64,000 bases of DNA, taken from contig NZ_CABPSJ010000003.1 of NCBI RefSeq assembly GCF_902459745.1, forward strand, positions 310,001 through 374,000, given 5' to 3'. The position numbers were made by a program, and so were the translations under genes. Positions within the stretch are counted from its first letter, which is position 1, and each line of letters opens with the position of its first letter. The notes beneath the pieces are model-generated. The model did no database searches, was not told the DNA's origin, and saw only the letters and a list, made by a program, of their open reading frames with translations. Positions 1-7,648 of the stretch are shown here, in pieces. This stretch comes from Pandoraea communis (GTDB lineage Bacteria > Pseudomonadota > Gammaproteobacteria > Burkholderiales > Burkholderiaceae).

Positions 1-256
1 CACTGCCCTGTCGCAAGTGCGAACGCGGCGAGCCGGCGGAGGCGTGAAGCGCGTCGGGTGCGCTGAGTATGTTAGGCGACGCAGTGAGATCGCAGCGGAC
101 GCCGTCAACGACGGCAGACGTGGCGAGAGCCTGCCGGGCGGTGAGCAGTAGCGTAGGCAGCAAGGCGGCGCGAGCCGCTTTTTTTACGGGCCGAAGGCGG
201 GTGGCGTGACGCGACGGCATATCGCATCGACGCCCGTGACGAATGAAGAGTGCGCG
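1..256. other. Leader region upstream of hscB, no supported gene
   Basis: No convincing gene lies here. In the related isc operons iscA would come just before hscB, but the expected IscA C-terminus (a CGCG-type cysteine motif) is not visible. The stretch holds a perfect 6-bp hairpin at 101-115 (GCCGTC/GACGGC) and a terminator-like hairpin at 165-185, so it may be a structured leader or a small RNA. That reading is inference. Confidence 0.4.
165..185 (+). terminator. Rho-independent terminator upstream of hscB
   Basis: A GCGGC stem (165-169), a GCGA tetraloop of the GNRA type (170-173), a GCCGC arm (174-178) and a run of seven T (179-185) form a compact intrinsic terminator. The A residues before the stem can pair with the first T residues and lengthen it. 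It would separate hscBA-fdx-iscX from upstream isc genes, or attenuate read-through. Confidence 0.6.
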
Positions 257-787
257 ATGAGTGCGTTGACTGACAACTATTTCACGCTGTTCGATTTGCC
301 GCAGCGCTTTGCGCTCGATACCGAGGCGCTCGAGACGGCTTACCGTGCCGTCCAATCGCGCGTGCATCCGGATCGATTCGCGAGCGCGAGCGACGCCGAA
401 CGGCGCGTGGCCATGCAATGGGCTGCGCAGGCGAACGCTGCCTATCGCACGTTACGCGACCCGTTACAGCGCGCGACGTACCTGCTTACGCTGCAAGGCA
501 TCGATGTGGGCGCGGAGAACAACACCGCGATGGCCCCCGATTTCCTGATGCAGCAGATGGAGTGGCGCGAAGCGATCGACGACGCCGTCGCTGCACGCAA
601 TATCAACGCCCTCGAAGCGCTTGCCCGGTCTCTGCGCGACGATCGTCGCGTGCGGCTCACCAAGCTGGGCGACTGGCTCGAGAGCAGCGCATGGCAGCCG
701 TCGGCGGAAGCCGTGCGGCAACTGATGTTCATTGCGCGCGCCGAAGACGACATCGCGCAGCGCATCGAAATGCTGGAAAACGCGTGA
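257..787 (+). CDS. hscB: Fe-S cluster co-chaperone HscB
   Basis: HscB is the J-domain co-chaperone that brings the scaffold IscU to HscA and stimulates its ATPase during Fe-S cluster transfer in the cytoplasm. The 176-residue protein has an N-terminal J domain with the HPD motif at residues 37-39 and a helical C-terminal half expected to bind IscU. I chose the ATG at 257, which begins MSALTDNYF, rather than an in-frame GTG at 206, because the J domain starts there and the length matches the family. It is first in a run with hscA, fdx and iscX and follows a terminator-like hairpin. Confidence 0.95.
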   Translation: MSALTDNYFTLFDLPQRFALDTEALETAYRAVQSRVHPDRFASASDAERRVAMQWAAQANAAYRTLRDPLQRATYLLTLQGIDVGAENNTAMAPDFLMQQMEWREAIDDAVAARNINALEALARSLRDDRRVRLTKLGDWLESSAWQPSAEAVRQLMFIARAEDDIAQRIEMLENA

Positions 788-873
788 CGGCCCGGTGCGG
801 CGCCGTCACATGTCATTGAGAACTGCTTGAGAACAGGGTGCACGCGCGAGCGCGTCGCCCGCATTGCAAAGTC

Positions 874-2751
874 ATGGCCCTTCTGCAAATTTCCGAACCC
901 GGCATGTCCCCTGCGCCGCACCAGCGGCGGCTCGCCGTGGGCATCGACCTGGGCACGACGCATTCGCTCGTGGCCTCCGTGCGCAGCGGTGTGGCCGAAG
1001 TCCTCCCCGACGACCAGGGCCGCGTGCTGCTGCCGTCCGTCGTGCGTTATCTGGGCGGTCACCGTACCCAGATCGGCCACGACGCCAAGGCGGCTGCGGC
1101 TACCGATCCGCGTAATACCATCGTCTCCGTCAAACGCTTCATGGGCCGGGGTCTGGCCGATGTCGCTCACGCCGATAATGCGCCGTACGAATTCGTCGAC
1201 GCGCCCGGCATGGTGCAGATGACAACCGCAGGTGGCGTGAAGAGTCCGGTGGAAGTGTCTGCCGAAATTCTGGCCACACTGCGTCAGCGCGCCGAAGACA
1301 CGCTCGGCGACGATCTGGTGGGCGCCGTGATTACCGTGCCCGCGTACTTTGACGACGCGCAGCGTCAAGCCACCAAGGACGCCGCGCGTCTGGCCGGCCT
1401 CAACGTTCTGCGTTTGCTCAATGAGCCGACGGCAGCGGCGATTGCGTACGGGCTCGACAATGGGGCGGAAGGCCTTTACGCCGTCTACGATCTGGGCGGC
1501 GGCACGTTCGATATCTCGATTCTTCGTCTGACGAAGGGCGTGTTCGAAGTGCTCGCTGCGGGCGGCGATTCCGCGCTCGGCGGCGACGACTTCGATCAGG
1601 TGATCTTCCGCTGGGTGCTGGAAGCCGCCGGTCTCGACGCCGCCTCGCTCACGCCCGAAGACGTACGCGGCCTTCTCGATCATGCGCGCACCGCGAAGGA
1701 AGCGCTGACCGATGCCGAACAGGCCCCCATCTCGCTTGCGCTGTCTGGCGGGCGCAACGTTGCGCTGCAACTCACGCGCGAGCAATTCACCGCGCTTGGC
1801 GCGCCGCTCGTGCAACGCACGATCGGCCCGATGCGCAAGGCGTTGCGTGATGCCGGCATGGGGCAGGAAGACGTGAAGGGCGTTGTCCTCGTGGGAGGCG
1901 CGACGCGCATGCCGCAAGTGCGCGCGGCCGTCGCAGGCTTCTTCGGCCGTGAGCCGCTGATCGATCTCGATCCGGATCAGGTGGTGGCGCTCGGCGCCGC
2001 CGTGCAGGCCAACTTGCTGGCCGGCAACCAGGCGGAAGGGGACGATTGGCTGCTGCTCGACGTTATTCCGCTCTCGCTCGGTGTCGAGACGATGGGCGGC
2101 CTCGTCGAAAAAATCATCCCGCGTAACGCGACGATTCCGGTGGCCCGCGCCCAGGAATTCACCACCTTCAAGGACGGCCAGACGGCGATGGCCATTCACG
2201 TGCTGCAAGGCGAGCGCGAACTGGCCTCGGATTGCCGCTCGCTGGCCCGGTTCGAGCTGCGGGGCATTCCGCCGATGACGGCCGGTGCGGCGCGTATTCG
2301 CGTGACGTATCAGGTCGACGCCGACGGGCTGCTTTCCGTCTCGGCACAAGAAGTGCATTCGGGCGTGGCGGCCTCCATCGAGGTCAAGCCGTCGTACGGT
2401 CTGGCAGACGACGACATTTCGCGCATGTTGCAGGACAGCTTCGGTTCGGCCGAACAGGACATGCGTGCACGCGCGCTGCGTGAGCAGCAGGTGGAAGCCG
2501 AGCGTCTGCTGGTGGCGATCGATAGCGCTTTGCAGGCCGACCCGGAATTGCTCGATGCCGGTGAGCGCGCCAAGATCAATGGCCTGCTGGCCGACTTGCG
2601 CCAGAAGGCCTCTGGTGACGATCAGACCGCGATCAAGGCAGCGACCGAAACGCTCTCGCACGCGACGGACGAGTTTGCCGCACGCCGCATGGACAAGAGC
2701 ATCCGCGCAGCGCTGGCCGGCCGGCGCGTGGCGGACATCGACAAACTGTAA
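874..2751 (+). CDS. hscA: Fe-S assembly Hsp70 chaperone HscA
   Basis: HscA is the specialised Hsp70 that, with HscB, uses ATP to release Fe-S clusters from IscU to target apoproteins. The 625-residue protein has the actin-like ATPase domain ([11 protein letters not shown] phosphate loop near residue 20, [12 protein letters not shown] near residue 205) followed by the substrate-binding beta domain and helical lid. The phosphate-loop motif reads DLGTTH where DLGTTN is commoner. The chosen start ATG at 874 gives [11 protein letters not shown], typical of betaproteobacterial HscA; an upstream in-frame GTG at 838 lacks support. It lies 86 bp after hscB and 23 bp before fdx. Confidence 0.96.
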   Translation: MALLQISEPGMSPAPHQRRLAVGIDLGTTHSLVASVRSGVAEVLPDDQGRVLLPSVVRYLGGHRTQIGHDAKAAAATDPRNTIVSVKRFMGRGLADVAHADNAPYEFVDAPGMVQMTTAGGVKSPVEVSAEILATLRQRAEDTLGDDLVGAVITVPAYFDDAQRQATKDAARLAGLNVLRLLNEPTAAAIAYGLDNGAEGLYAVYDLGGGTFDISILRLTKGVFEVLAAGGDSALGGDDFDQVIFRWVLEAAGLDAASLTPEDVRGLLDHARTAKEALTDAEQAPISLALSGGRNVALQLTREQFTALGAPLVQRTIGPMRKALRDAGMGQEDVKGVVLVGGATRMPQVRAAVAGFFGREPLIDLDPDQVVALGAAVQANLLAGNQAEGDDWLLLDVIPLSLGVETMGGLVEKIIPRNATIPVARAQEFTTFKDGQTAMAIHVLQGERELASDCRSLARFELRGIPPMTAGAARIRVTYQVDADGLLSVSAQEVHSGVAASIEVKPSYGLADDDISRMLQDSFGSAEQDMRARALREQQVEAERLLVAIDSALQADPELLDAGERAKINGLLADLRQKASGDDQTAIKAATETLSHATDEFAARRMDKSIRAALAGRRVADIDKL

Positions 2752-2774
2752 GACACACACGGAAATTCAAAGTT

Positions 2775-3116
2775 ATGCCTCAAATCGTTGTATTGCCTCA
2801 CGTCGAGCTGTGCCCGGAAGGCGCCGTGCTGGAAGTTCCGACGGGCATCTCCGTGTGCAGAGCACTGCTGGACAACGGCATCGAGATCGAGCATGCATGC
2901 GAGTTGTCGTGCGCGTGCACCACGTGTCATGTGATCGTGCGCGAGGGCTTCGAGTCGCTGGCGCCGGCGGAAGACGAAGAGGAAGATCTGCTCGACAAGG
3001 CCTGGGGCCTTGAGCCGACGTCGCGCCTGTCGTGTCAGGCGCTGGTGCCTGCCGACGGGGATCTGGTTGTCGAGATTCCGAAGTACACGATCAACCACGC
3101 CAAGGAAAATCACTAA
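2775..3116 (+). CDS. fdx: ISC-type 2Fe-2S ferredoxin
   Basis: This small electron carrier supplies electrons for cluster assembly or reductive coupling in the ISC pathway. The 113-residue protein has the adrenodoxin-type cluster ligands Cys42, Cys48, Cys51 (within HACELSCACTTC) and Cys87 (RLSCQA), the same spacing as Escherichia coli Fdx. An acidic patch around residues 66-72 is typical of the partner-binding surface. It sits between hscA and iscX with no promoter evident in the 23-bp gap, so it is most likely cotranscribed. Confidence 0.96.
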   Translation: MPQIVVLPHVELCPEGAVLEVPTGISVCRALLDNGIEIEHACELSCACTTCHVIVREGFESLAPAEDEEEDLLDKAWGLEPTSRLSCQALVPADGDLVVEIPKYTINHAKENH

Positions 3117-3168
3117 GCAACGCCGTTGGCGTCGTGTGGTGACAAGTCAGGAGAAAAGGAGCCTGCCC

Positions 3169-3360
3169 ATGAAATGGACTGACATTCAAGACATCGCGAT
3201 TGCGCTTACCGAGGCCCATCCCGATATCGATCCGCAGTACGTTCGCTTCACCGACCTTCACCAATGGGTGATGGCGCTCGACGGTTTCGACGATTCGCCG
3301 GACCGTGCCGGTGAAAAGGTGCTGGAAGCCATTCAGATGGCGTGGATCGACGAAGTCTGA
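3169..3360 (+). CDS. iscX: Fe-S assembly protein IscX
   Basis: IscX is a small acidic protein that binds IscS and iron and tunes the rate of Fe-S assembly. The 63-residue product starts MKWTDIQDIAIAL and contains the conserved DPQYVRFTDLHQWV and WIDEV segments, and its length agrees with the family. An AGGAGAAAAGGAG purine run before the ATG supports this start over longer in-frame extensions. It is the last gene of the isc segment and is followed by a strong terminator at 3400-3427. Confidence 0.93.
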   Translation: MKWTDIQDIAIALTEAHPDIDPQYVRFTDLHQWVMALDGFDDSPDRAGEKVLEAIQMAWIDEV

Positions 3361-3399
3361 CGACTGTCTATCGCGTTGGAATCAACGATTCCGCCAAAA

Positions 3400-3427
3400 C
3401 AAAAGCCGCTCTGTCGAGCGGCTTTTG
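3400..3427 (+). terminator. Terminator after iscX, probably bidirectional
   Basis: An 11-bp perfect inverted repeat (CAAAAGCCGCT at 3400-3410 and AGCGGCTTTTG at 3417-3427) with a 6-base loop has A and T runs on both sides. It can end the isc transcript on the plus strand and the convergent glycine-zipper gene transcript on the minus strand. Confidence 0.85.
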
Positions 3428-3484
3428 CGTTTTCTGCGATGCGGGTTACGGCAGACATCGATGATGAGGCATCGGCTGCCGCGA

Positions 3485-4219
3485 TCATCCCGCGCGCACT
3501 AGCCCGTTGTTCTCGAGGCGCACACGGTCGCCCGGCTGCACGCCCGGTGCCGACTGATACGTCCAGTAGCGCGTCGTGCCGGTGTCCATGCGCACGTACA
3601 CACGATAGACAGTCTCGGAGCGCACGCGCTTCTCGACTTCATTGCCGGCCAGACCACCGCCCAGTGCGCCGACCACCGTCATTGCGGTACGGCCGTTACC
3701 GGCGCCGAACTGATTGCCCAGCAGACCACCCGCGACTGCGCCACCGACGGCGCCCAGACCTGAAGCGCTACCCTGCGTGCGGATCGGTTCGATCGACTGC
3801 ACGGTGCCGCACGTCGAACACGTTGCCGCCCGTTGCTTGGCGGGCGCTTCTGACGTTTGTGCGTACGACCGCTGCGGGGCAGGGGCACGTTGTGCCGGCG
3901 CCTGCGGCGGCGCGTACTGCGCTTGTTGGGGCGGTTGCTGCGGTGCCTGTTGCAAGGCCTGCTGCGGTGCTTGTAACGGCGCCTGTTGCGAGGCTTGCGG
4001 CTGCGCCTGCGGCGATTGCAGCGAAGGCGATGACGGTTGTGCCGCCGAGGTCAGTGCGTACTGCGAACTGTTGCTGGTCGGCGTGGGGCCATCCGTACTC
4101 TTGGCCACAGGCAGCACGCCTGTGATCGCGGCGACGCCGAGCAGACTGACGACGACGATACTGCCGGCAGCCGCAGCGGCCAGGGGATGCATGCGACGCG
4201 GTTGCAGATCGTTATCCAT
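3485..4219 (-). CDS. Glycine-zipper 2TM envelope protein
   Basis: The protein belongs to the glycine-zipper (17 kDa antigen/SlyB-like) group of envelope proteins; the molecular role is unknown. The 244 residues comprise an N-terminal membrane anchor (about 13-38, no lipobox cysteine), a long Gln/Pro/Ala-rich linker (about 62-125), a CSTC motif at 134-137, a glycine zipper with GxxxG-like spacing (about 154-193) and a conserved C-terminal segment ending in a RVRLENNGLV-type beta stretch. The ATG at 4219 is preceded by GGAG; a longer frame to 4366 has no usable start site. It faces iscX across a shared terminator. Confidence 0.85.
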   Translation of the reverse strand: MDNDLQPRRMHPLAAAAAGSIVVVSLLGVAAITGVLPVAKSTDGPTPTSNSSQYALTSAAQPSSPSLQSPQAQPQASQQAPLQAPQQALQQAPQQPPQQAQYAPPQAPAQRAPAPQRSYAQTSEAPAKQRAATCSTCGTVQSIEPIRTQGSASGLGAVGGAVAGGLLGNQFGAGNGRTAMTVVGALGGGLAGNEVEKRVRSETVYRVYVRMDTGTTRYWTYQSAPGVQPGDRVRLENNGLVRAG

Positions 4220-4668
4220 GTTGTTTTCTCCATCGTGCGGTTGTTGCGAACCCCTTTCTACGTGCTGGCGGGCACGGGCGTTTCGCATGAGAAAAGTTTC
4301 CGTCAAGGCAAGCGCGGCGTACGTTTCATTTTGTAACGCGATGTAAGATGTGCATCGTAGCGACACCTCCTCAGGTGCGCTGCAATGGCAGGATAAGTCT
4401 ATGAGATATATGGAGATTTTCCTAGGGTGACGGCATTCATCGCACCCGTCGTGAGGGCGTGTCTTAACAAATGAAACAAGTCGTGCGGGAGGGCAGACGT
4501 GAATCGTCAGGCGACGTCATCCGATGGGGCCGTGGGCCGTGCGGCGTATAGCTGTTAGCGGTGACGTTGACGATGCAGTTGATTGCACTGCATGTGCGGC
4601 GGCGGTGGCGCGCGCATAATGGCGCGTATTGTCTGTGAACGTCATTTTCGCCTATTTGCGCCAACGTC
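4220..4668. other. Divergent intergenic region
   Basis: This 449-bp gap separates two divergent genes and has no supported coding region. It holds a strong Shine-Dalgarno sequence followed by a possible 9-codon leader on the minus strand (4326-4371), and a perfect 21-bp dyad at 4573-4593 followed by a -10-like CATAAT at 4615-4620 that could serve the plus-strand gene at 4669. Confidence 0.5.
4573..4593. promoter_or_regulatory. Candidate operator dyad upstream of the 4669 gene
   Basis: ATGCAGT, a 7-base spacer and ACTGCAT form a perfect inverted repeat. It lies just upstream of a -10-like CATAAT (4615-4620), about 75 bp before the gene at 4669, a position where an activator or repressor could act. 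The protein that binds it is unknown. Confidence 0.35.
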
Positions 4669-5271
4669 ATGATCGATACATTGCCCCCGCTGGATACTCC
4701 GTTCGATGTGGCCGCCCATCCGCACGTCTATCCGTATGTGGTGCAACGCACCTGGGTCGACACGAATGATCCGTCGGGCGACGTCAGCGAGCCGTTTTCC
4801 GACGACGTGTTCGTCACGCTCGTGCTCGATGGCCCGACAGGGCTGCGCCGGTTGCAATCCCAGGATCTGCATGACGCCGGTCTGACGTTCGAAGCGGCGT
4901 TTGCGCAAGCGGCATCGAACCTCTCGCGCGCCTGGTCGGCGCGGCACTTCGAGTTTGGCATTGCCCGGCTGGACGACGGTACCCTGATCGGTGGCTGTCG
5001 CGGTAACTGGATGGCACCTGCAGGCGGTCTGGTGCTGGGCAATCTCTACCAGTCGATGGTCGAACACTTCGACGTGGACGAGTTTGCCGCCGTCGCCGTT
5101 AATCGCACATTTCTTCTCGCATTTCCGACCGACACGAAGACGCTGTCCTCGCTCGCGCTACGCCAGTTGGTGGAGGAAGGCGCGAGCGGTGCGATTCTGC
5201 CCATCTCGCGTCGCTGGCTGCGACTGGATGGCGACTGGCCGTCCGCTTATCGCGGTGAACAGGTATTTTAG
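4669..5271 (+). CDS. Hypothetical protein, 200 residues
   Basis: I do not recognise this family with certainty. The protein is soluble-looking, with no signal peptide or membrane segment. The order of motifs (a TLVLDGPTGLRRLQSQDLHD segment, an amphipathic helix with AFAQAASNLSR, a GNLYQSMVEHFD helix, then AFPTDTKTLSSLALRQLV) recalls proteins of the DUF1444 type, but this is only an impression. The gene stands alone, with a dyad-bearing promoter region upstream and decayed sequence downstream. The start ATG at 4669 gives MIDTLPPLDTPFDVA and is the first in frame. Confidence 0.7.
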   Translation: MIDTLPPLDTPFDVAAHPHVYPYVVQRTWVDTNDPSGDVSEPFSDDVFVTLVLDGPTGLRRLQSQDLHDAGLTFEAAFAQAASNLSRAWSARHFEFGIARLDDGTLIGGCRGNWMAPAGGLVLGNLYQSMVEHFDVDEFAAVAVNRTFLLAFPTDTKTLSSLALRQLVEEGASGAILPISRRWLRLDGDWPSAYRGEQVF

Positions 5272-5276
5272 AAATA

Positions 5277-5483
5277 TTTTGCGCCGGTTGGCGCGGGTGA
5301 TGGCCTCGGCGCCGGCGCGCTCGAATTCGGCGAAGGCGCACGTGTTCGATCAGCCGGGCGGGCCATGCAATACAGCTCGCGCTGCCGCGCAAGGTCATAG
5401 GCGTGGCTATCACCCTTGGCGAGCAAGGCGAGGACGCAGAGGTCAAGCACGCCTTTTTTTAGTGCGCGGCCACGCAGCGAGAC
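5277..5483 (-). pseudogene. Remnants of a PadR-like regulator and a possible GNAT gene
   Basis: On the minus strand, 5483-5382 encodes VSLRGRALKKG continuing into LDLCVLALLAKGDSHAYDLA, very like the N-terminal winged-helix start of PadR regulators, but the reading breaks down straight after. A TAA precedes it and no start codon with a binding site is present. Further on, PARLIEHV in one frame and AFAEFERAGAEAITRANRRK in another (about 5277-5360) look like the first helices of a GNAT acetyltransferase separated by a small deletion. I infer a scar of one or two lost genes; the GNAT part is the weaker call. Confidence 0.5.
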
Positions 5484-5518
5484 TTAACGTGCTTGGTTTT
5501 CCAAATTCCGAGGACAAA

Positions 5519-5556
5519 AAAATGCCGCAGCGCCCTGACGAGGGCTGCGGCATTTT
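5519..5556 (-). terminator. Terminator of the prfB-ivy-lysS operon
   Basis: AAAATGCCGCAG (5519-5530) and CTGCGGCATTTT (5545-5556) pair perfectly over 12 bp, with an inner CCCT/AGGG extension. On the minus strand the stem is followed by a T run, placing it about 50 bases beyond the lysS stop codon. Confidence 0.85.
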
Positions 5557-5604
5557 CATGGTGACCGTAGTGCGAGGCGAGGGGACCCGCCTGCTGCCCT
5601 GCGA

Positions 5605-7149
5605 TCAGTCTTCGCGGCGCAGGTGCGGGAAGAGCAGCACGTCGCGAATGTTGGGGCTGTCGGTGAGCAGCATGATCAGACGGTCGATGCCGATACCGCA
5701 GCCGCCCGTGGGGGGCATGCCGTATTCGAGCGCGCGAATGTAGTCGGCGTCGTAATACATGGCTTCTTCGTCGCCGGCGTCCTTTTGCTCGACTTGCGCC
5801 CGGAAGCGGGCAGCCTGATCTTCCGGATCGTTCAGTTCCGAGAATCCGTTTGCGATCTCGCGCCCCGTGATGAACAGCTCGAAGCGCTCGGTGATGCCCG
5901 GCAGCGTGTCCGATGCGCGTGCCAGCGGCGAGACTTCCACCGGGTAGTCGATGATGAAGGTCGGCTCCCACAATTGGCTCTCGGCCGTCTCTTCGAACAA
6001 CGCCAGTTGCAGCGCGCCCAGACCGGCGTTCTTGAACTGAGGCGCATCGACCTTCACGCCGTACTTGCCCAATGCGCCGCGCACGAAGTCGATATCGGCC
6101 AGTTGCGCGTCGGTGAACTCCGGCGCGTACTTGCGGATGGCTTCGACGATCGTCAGGCGATGGAACGGCTTGGACAAGTCCAGTTCGCGACCCTGATACT
6201 GGATGGTTGCGGTGCCGCGCGCATCGATCGCCGCATTGCGGATCAGCGATTCGGTGAAGTCCATCAGCCAACGGTAGTCCGTATAGGCTGCATAAAACTC
6301 CATCATCGTGAATTCCGGATTGTGGCGCGGCGACACGCCTTCATTGCGGAAGTTACGGTTGATCTCGAACACACGCTCGAAACCGCCGACGATCAGGCGT
6401 TTCAGATACAGTTCCGGCGCGATACGCAGATACATTTGCATGTCGAGCGCGTTGTGATGCGTGATGAACGGCTTGGCTGCGGCGCCGCCCGGGATCGGGT
6501 GCAGCATCGGGGTTTCGACTTCCATGAAGTCGGCGTCCGTCATGTGCTTGCGGATCGAGGCGATGGCCTTGGCGCGAGCGCGGAACGTGCTGCGCGTCTC
6601 GGGCGAGGTGATCAGGTCGACGTAGCGTTGACGGTACTTCGTTTCCTGATCCGACAAGCCGTGGAACTTGTCCGGCAGCGGGCGCAGGGCCTTGGCGAGC
6701 AGGCGCAGCTCCTTCACCTTAACCGACAGTTCGCCGGTGCGCGTGCGGAACAGCGTGCCGGTTGCGGCGATGATGTCGCCGATGTCCCAGCCCTTGAAGG
6801 CAGCCATGGAATCGGTGCCGACGTCGTCACGGCCGATGAAGAACTGGATCTGACCGCTGCCGTCCTGCACCGTGGCGAAGGCGGCCTTGCCCATCACACG
6901 CTTGAGCATCATGCGCCCGGCCACCGACACGGGAATGGGTTCGGCTTCGAGCGTTTCGTTATCCACGTCCTGGAAGCGCGCCTGCAGATCGCCGGCCTGA
7001 TTCTCGGGACGGAAATCGTTCGGGAACGCGACGCCGTTGGCGCGCAGTGCCTGCAGCTTCTCGCGACGCTCCGCGATGAGCTTGTTGTCGTCCTGCGGCA
7101 GGTCGCCAGCCGGAGTGGCCGTTTGGGCCGGAGTGTTTTGATCGGTCAT
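5605..7149 (-). CDS. lysS: Lysyl-tRNA synthetase, class II
   Basis: This enzyme charges tRNA-Lys with lysine in the cytoplasm. The 514-residue protein has an N-terminal OB-fold anticodon-binding domain (about 60-180) and a class II catalytic domain with motif 2 ([15 protein letters not shown]) and motif 3 ([15 protein letters not shown]) near the C-terminus. The ATG at 7149 gives MTDQNTPAQ; the longer frame runs into the upstream gene. It is the last gene of a minus-strand operon behind prfB and an Ivy-type gene, and it ends at a strong terminator. Confidence 0.97.
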   Translation of the reverse strand: MTDQNTPAQTATPAGDLPQDDNKLIAERREKLQALRANGVAFPNDFRPENQAGDLQARFQDVDNETLEAEPIPVSVAGRMMLKRVMGKAAFATVQDGSGQIQFFIGRDDVGTDSMAAFKGWDIGDIIAATGTLFRTRTGELSVKVKELRLLAKALRPLPDKFHGLSDQETKYRQRYVDLITSPETRSTFRARAKAIASIRKHMTDADFMEVETPMLHPIPGGAAAKPFITHHNALDMQMYLRIAPELYLKRLIVGGFERVFEINRNFRNEGVSPRHNPEFTMMEFYAAYTDYRWLMDFTESLIRNAAIDARGTATIQYQGRELDLSKPFHRLTIVEAIRKYAPEFTDAQLADIDFVRGALGKYGVKVDAPQFKNAGLGALQLALFEETAESQLWEPTFIIDYPVEVSPLARASDTLPGITERFELFITGREIANGFSELNDPEDQAARFRAQVEQKDAGDEEAMYYDADYIRALEYGMPPTGGCGIGIDRLIMLLTDSPNIRDVLLFPHLRRED

Positions 7150-7165
7150 GATGCGAGCGATGAGG

Positions 7166-7645
7166 TTATTCGGTAAAACGTAGCGTGTGCAGCAGGGCAT
7201 TCTTGAGCGAGCCGTCGGGCGCGCCCAGCCAGATCAGTTCGGTGCGATCCTGATGCGCTCCGGCATTGGCCGCCGCACTCGGGTCTCGCACGAACAGCGC
7301 CGCGATCGCCTGTGAGCGCGGCTCATACAAAATGTGGACGTACTCGCTAGGGCAGTCGTGCGGCTTGCAGCTTTGCACCAGCAACCAGGGCTTGCCGGCC
7401 ACACTCACGCGTTGCGACGGCGTCGACGTACCCCCCTGACGCACCCACGCGGGAACACCGCGCGGCGCGACAATGCGCGCATACGCGCCCGAGAAGTCCG
7501 GGCGCTTGAGCAGTTCATGCAGGTACGGTCCCGTCTCGGGATTTGCACCGGGTGCGCCCGGCGTGCTGGCCGGGGCAGCAATGGCGGCGCGCTGCATGCA
7601 CAACGCACTCACCACCCACACGGCTAGCGTGCGGACAAACGCCAT
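7166..7645 (-). CDS. Ivy-family C-type lysozyme inhibitor, periplasmic
   Basis: Ivy proteins bind lysozyme in the periplasm and block its active site, protecting peptidoglycan. The 159-residue protein has a signal peptide (about 1-23, cleavage near AIA-AP) and the signature CKPHDC at residues 93-98, which in Ivy forms the loop inserted into the lysozyme active site with its disulphide. The gene is set tightly inside the operon: three bases after the prfB stop and 16 bases before the lysS start, so it should be cotranscribed with them. The family call rests on the motif and the secreted architecture. Confidence 0.85.
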   Translation of the reverse strand: MAFVRTLAVWVVSALCMQRAAIAAPASTPGAPGANPETGPYLHELLKRPDFSGAYARIVAPRGVPAWVRQGGTSTPSQRVSVAGKPWLLVQSCKPHDCPSEYVHILYEPRSQAIAALFVRDPSAAANAGAHQDRTELIWLGAPDGSLKNALLHTLRFTE

Positions 7646-7648
7646 TCC

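Noticed and set aside
3-47. Possible tail of a protein (LPCRKCERGEPAEA) at the window start
   Set aside because: It is only 14 codons with no family match, and it does not resemble the expected IscA C-terminus; the real upstream gene cannot be seen.
206-256. Extended hscB start at GTG 206
   Set aside because: The extra 17 residues lie outside the J domain and lack conservation; the ATG at 257 fits the family.
442-2760. Long open frame of 772 codons on the minus strand over hscB and hscA
   Set aside because: It lies antisense to well-supported genes and has no recognisable domain; GC-rich codon use produces long antisense frames.
4220-4366. Extended N-terminus of the glycine-zipper gene from 4366
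   Set aside because: The GTG at 4366 directly abuts AGGAGG, so no proper spacing exists, whereas the ATG at 4219 has GGAG and leads straight into the membrane anchor.
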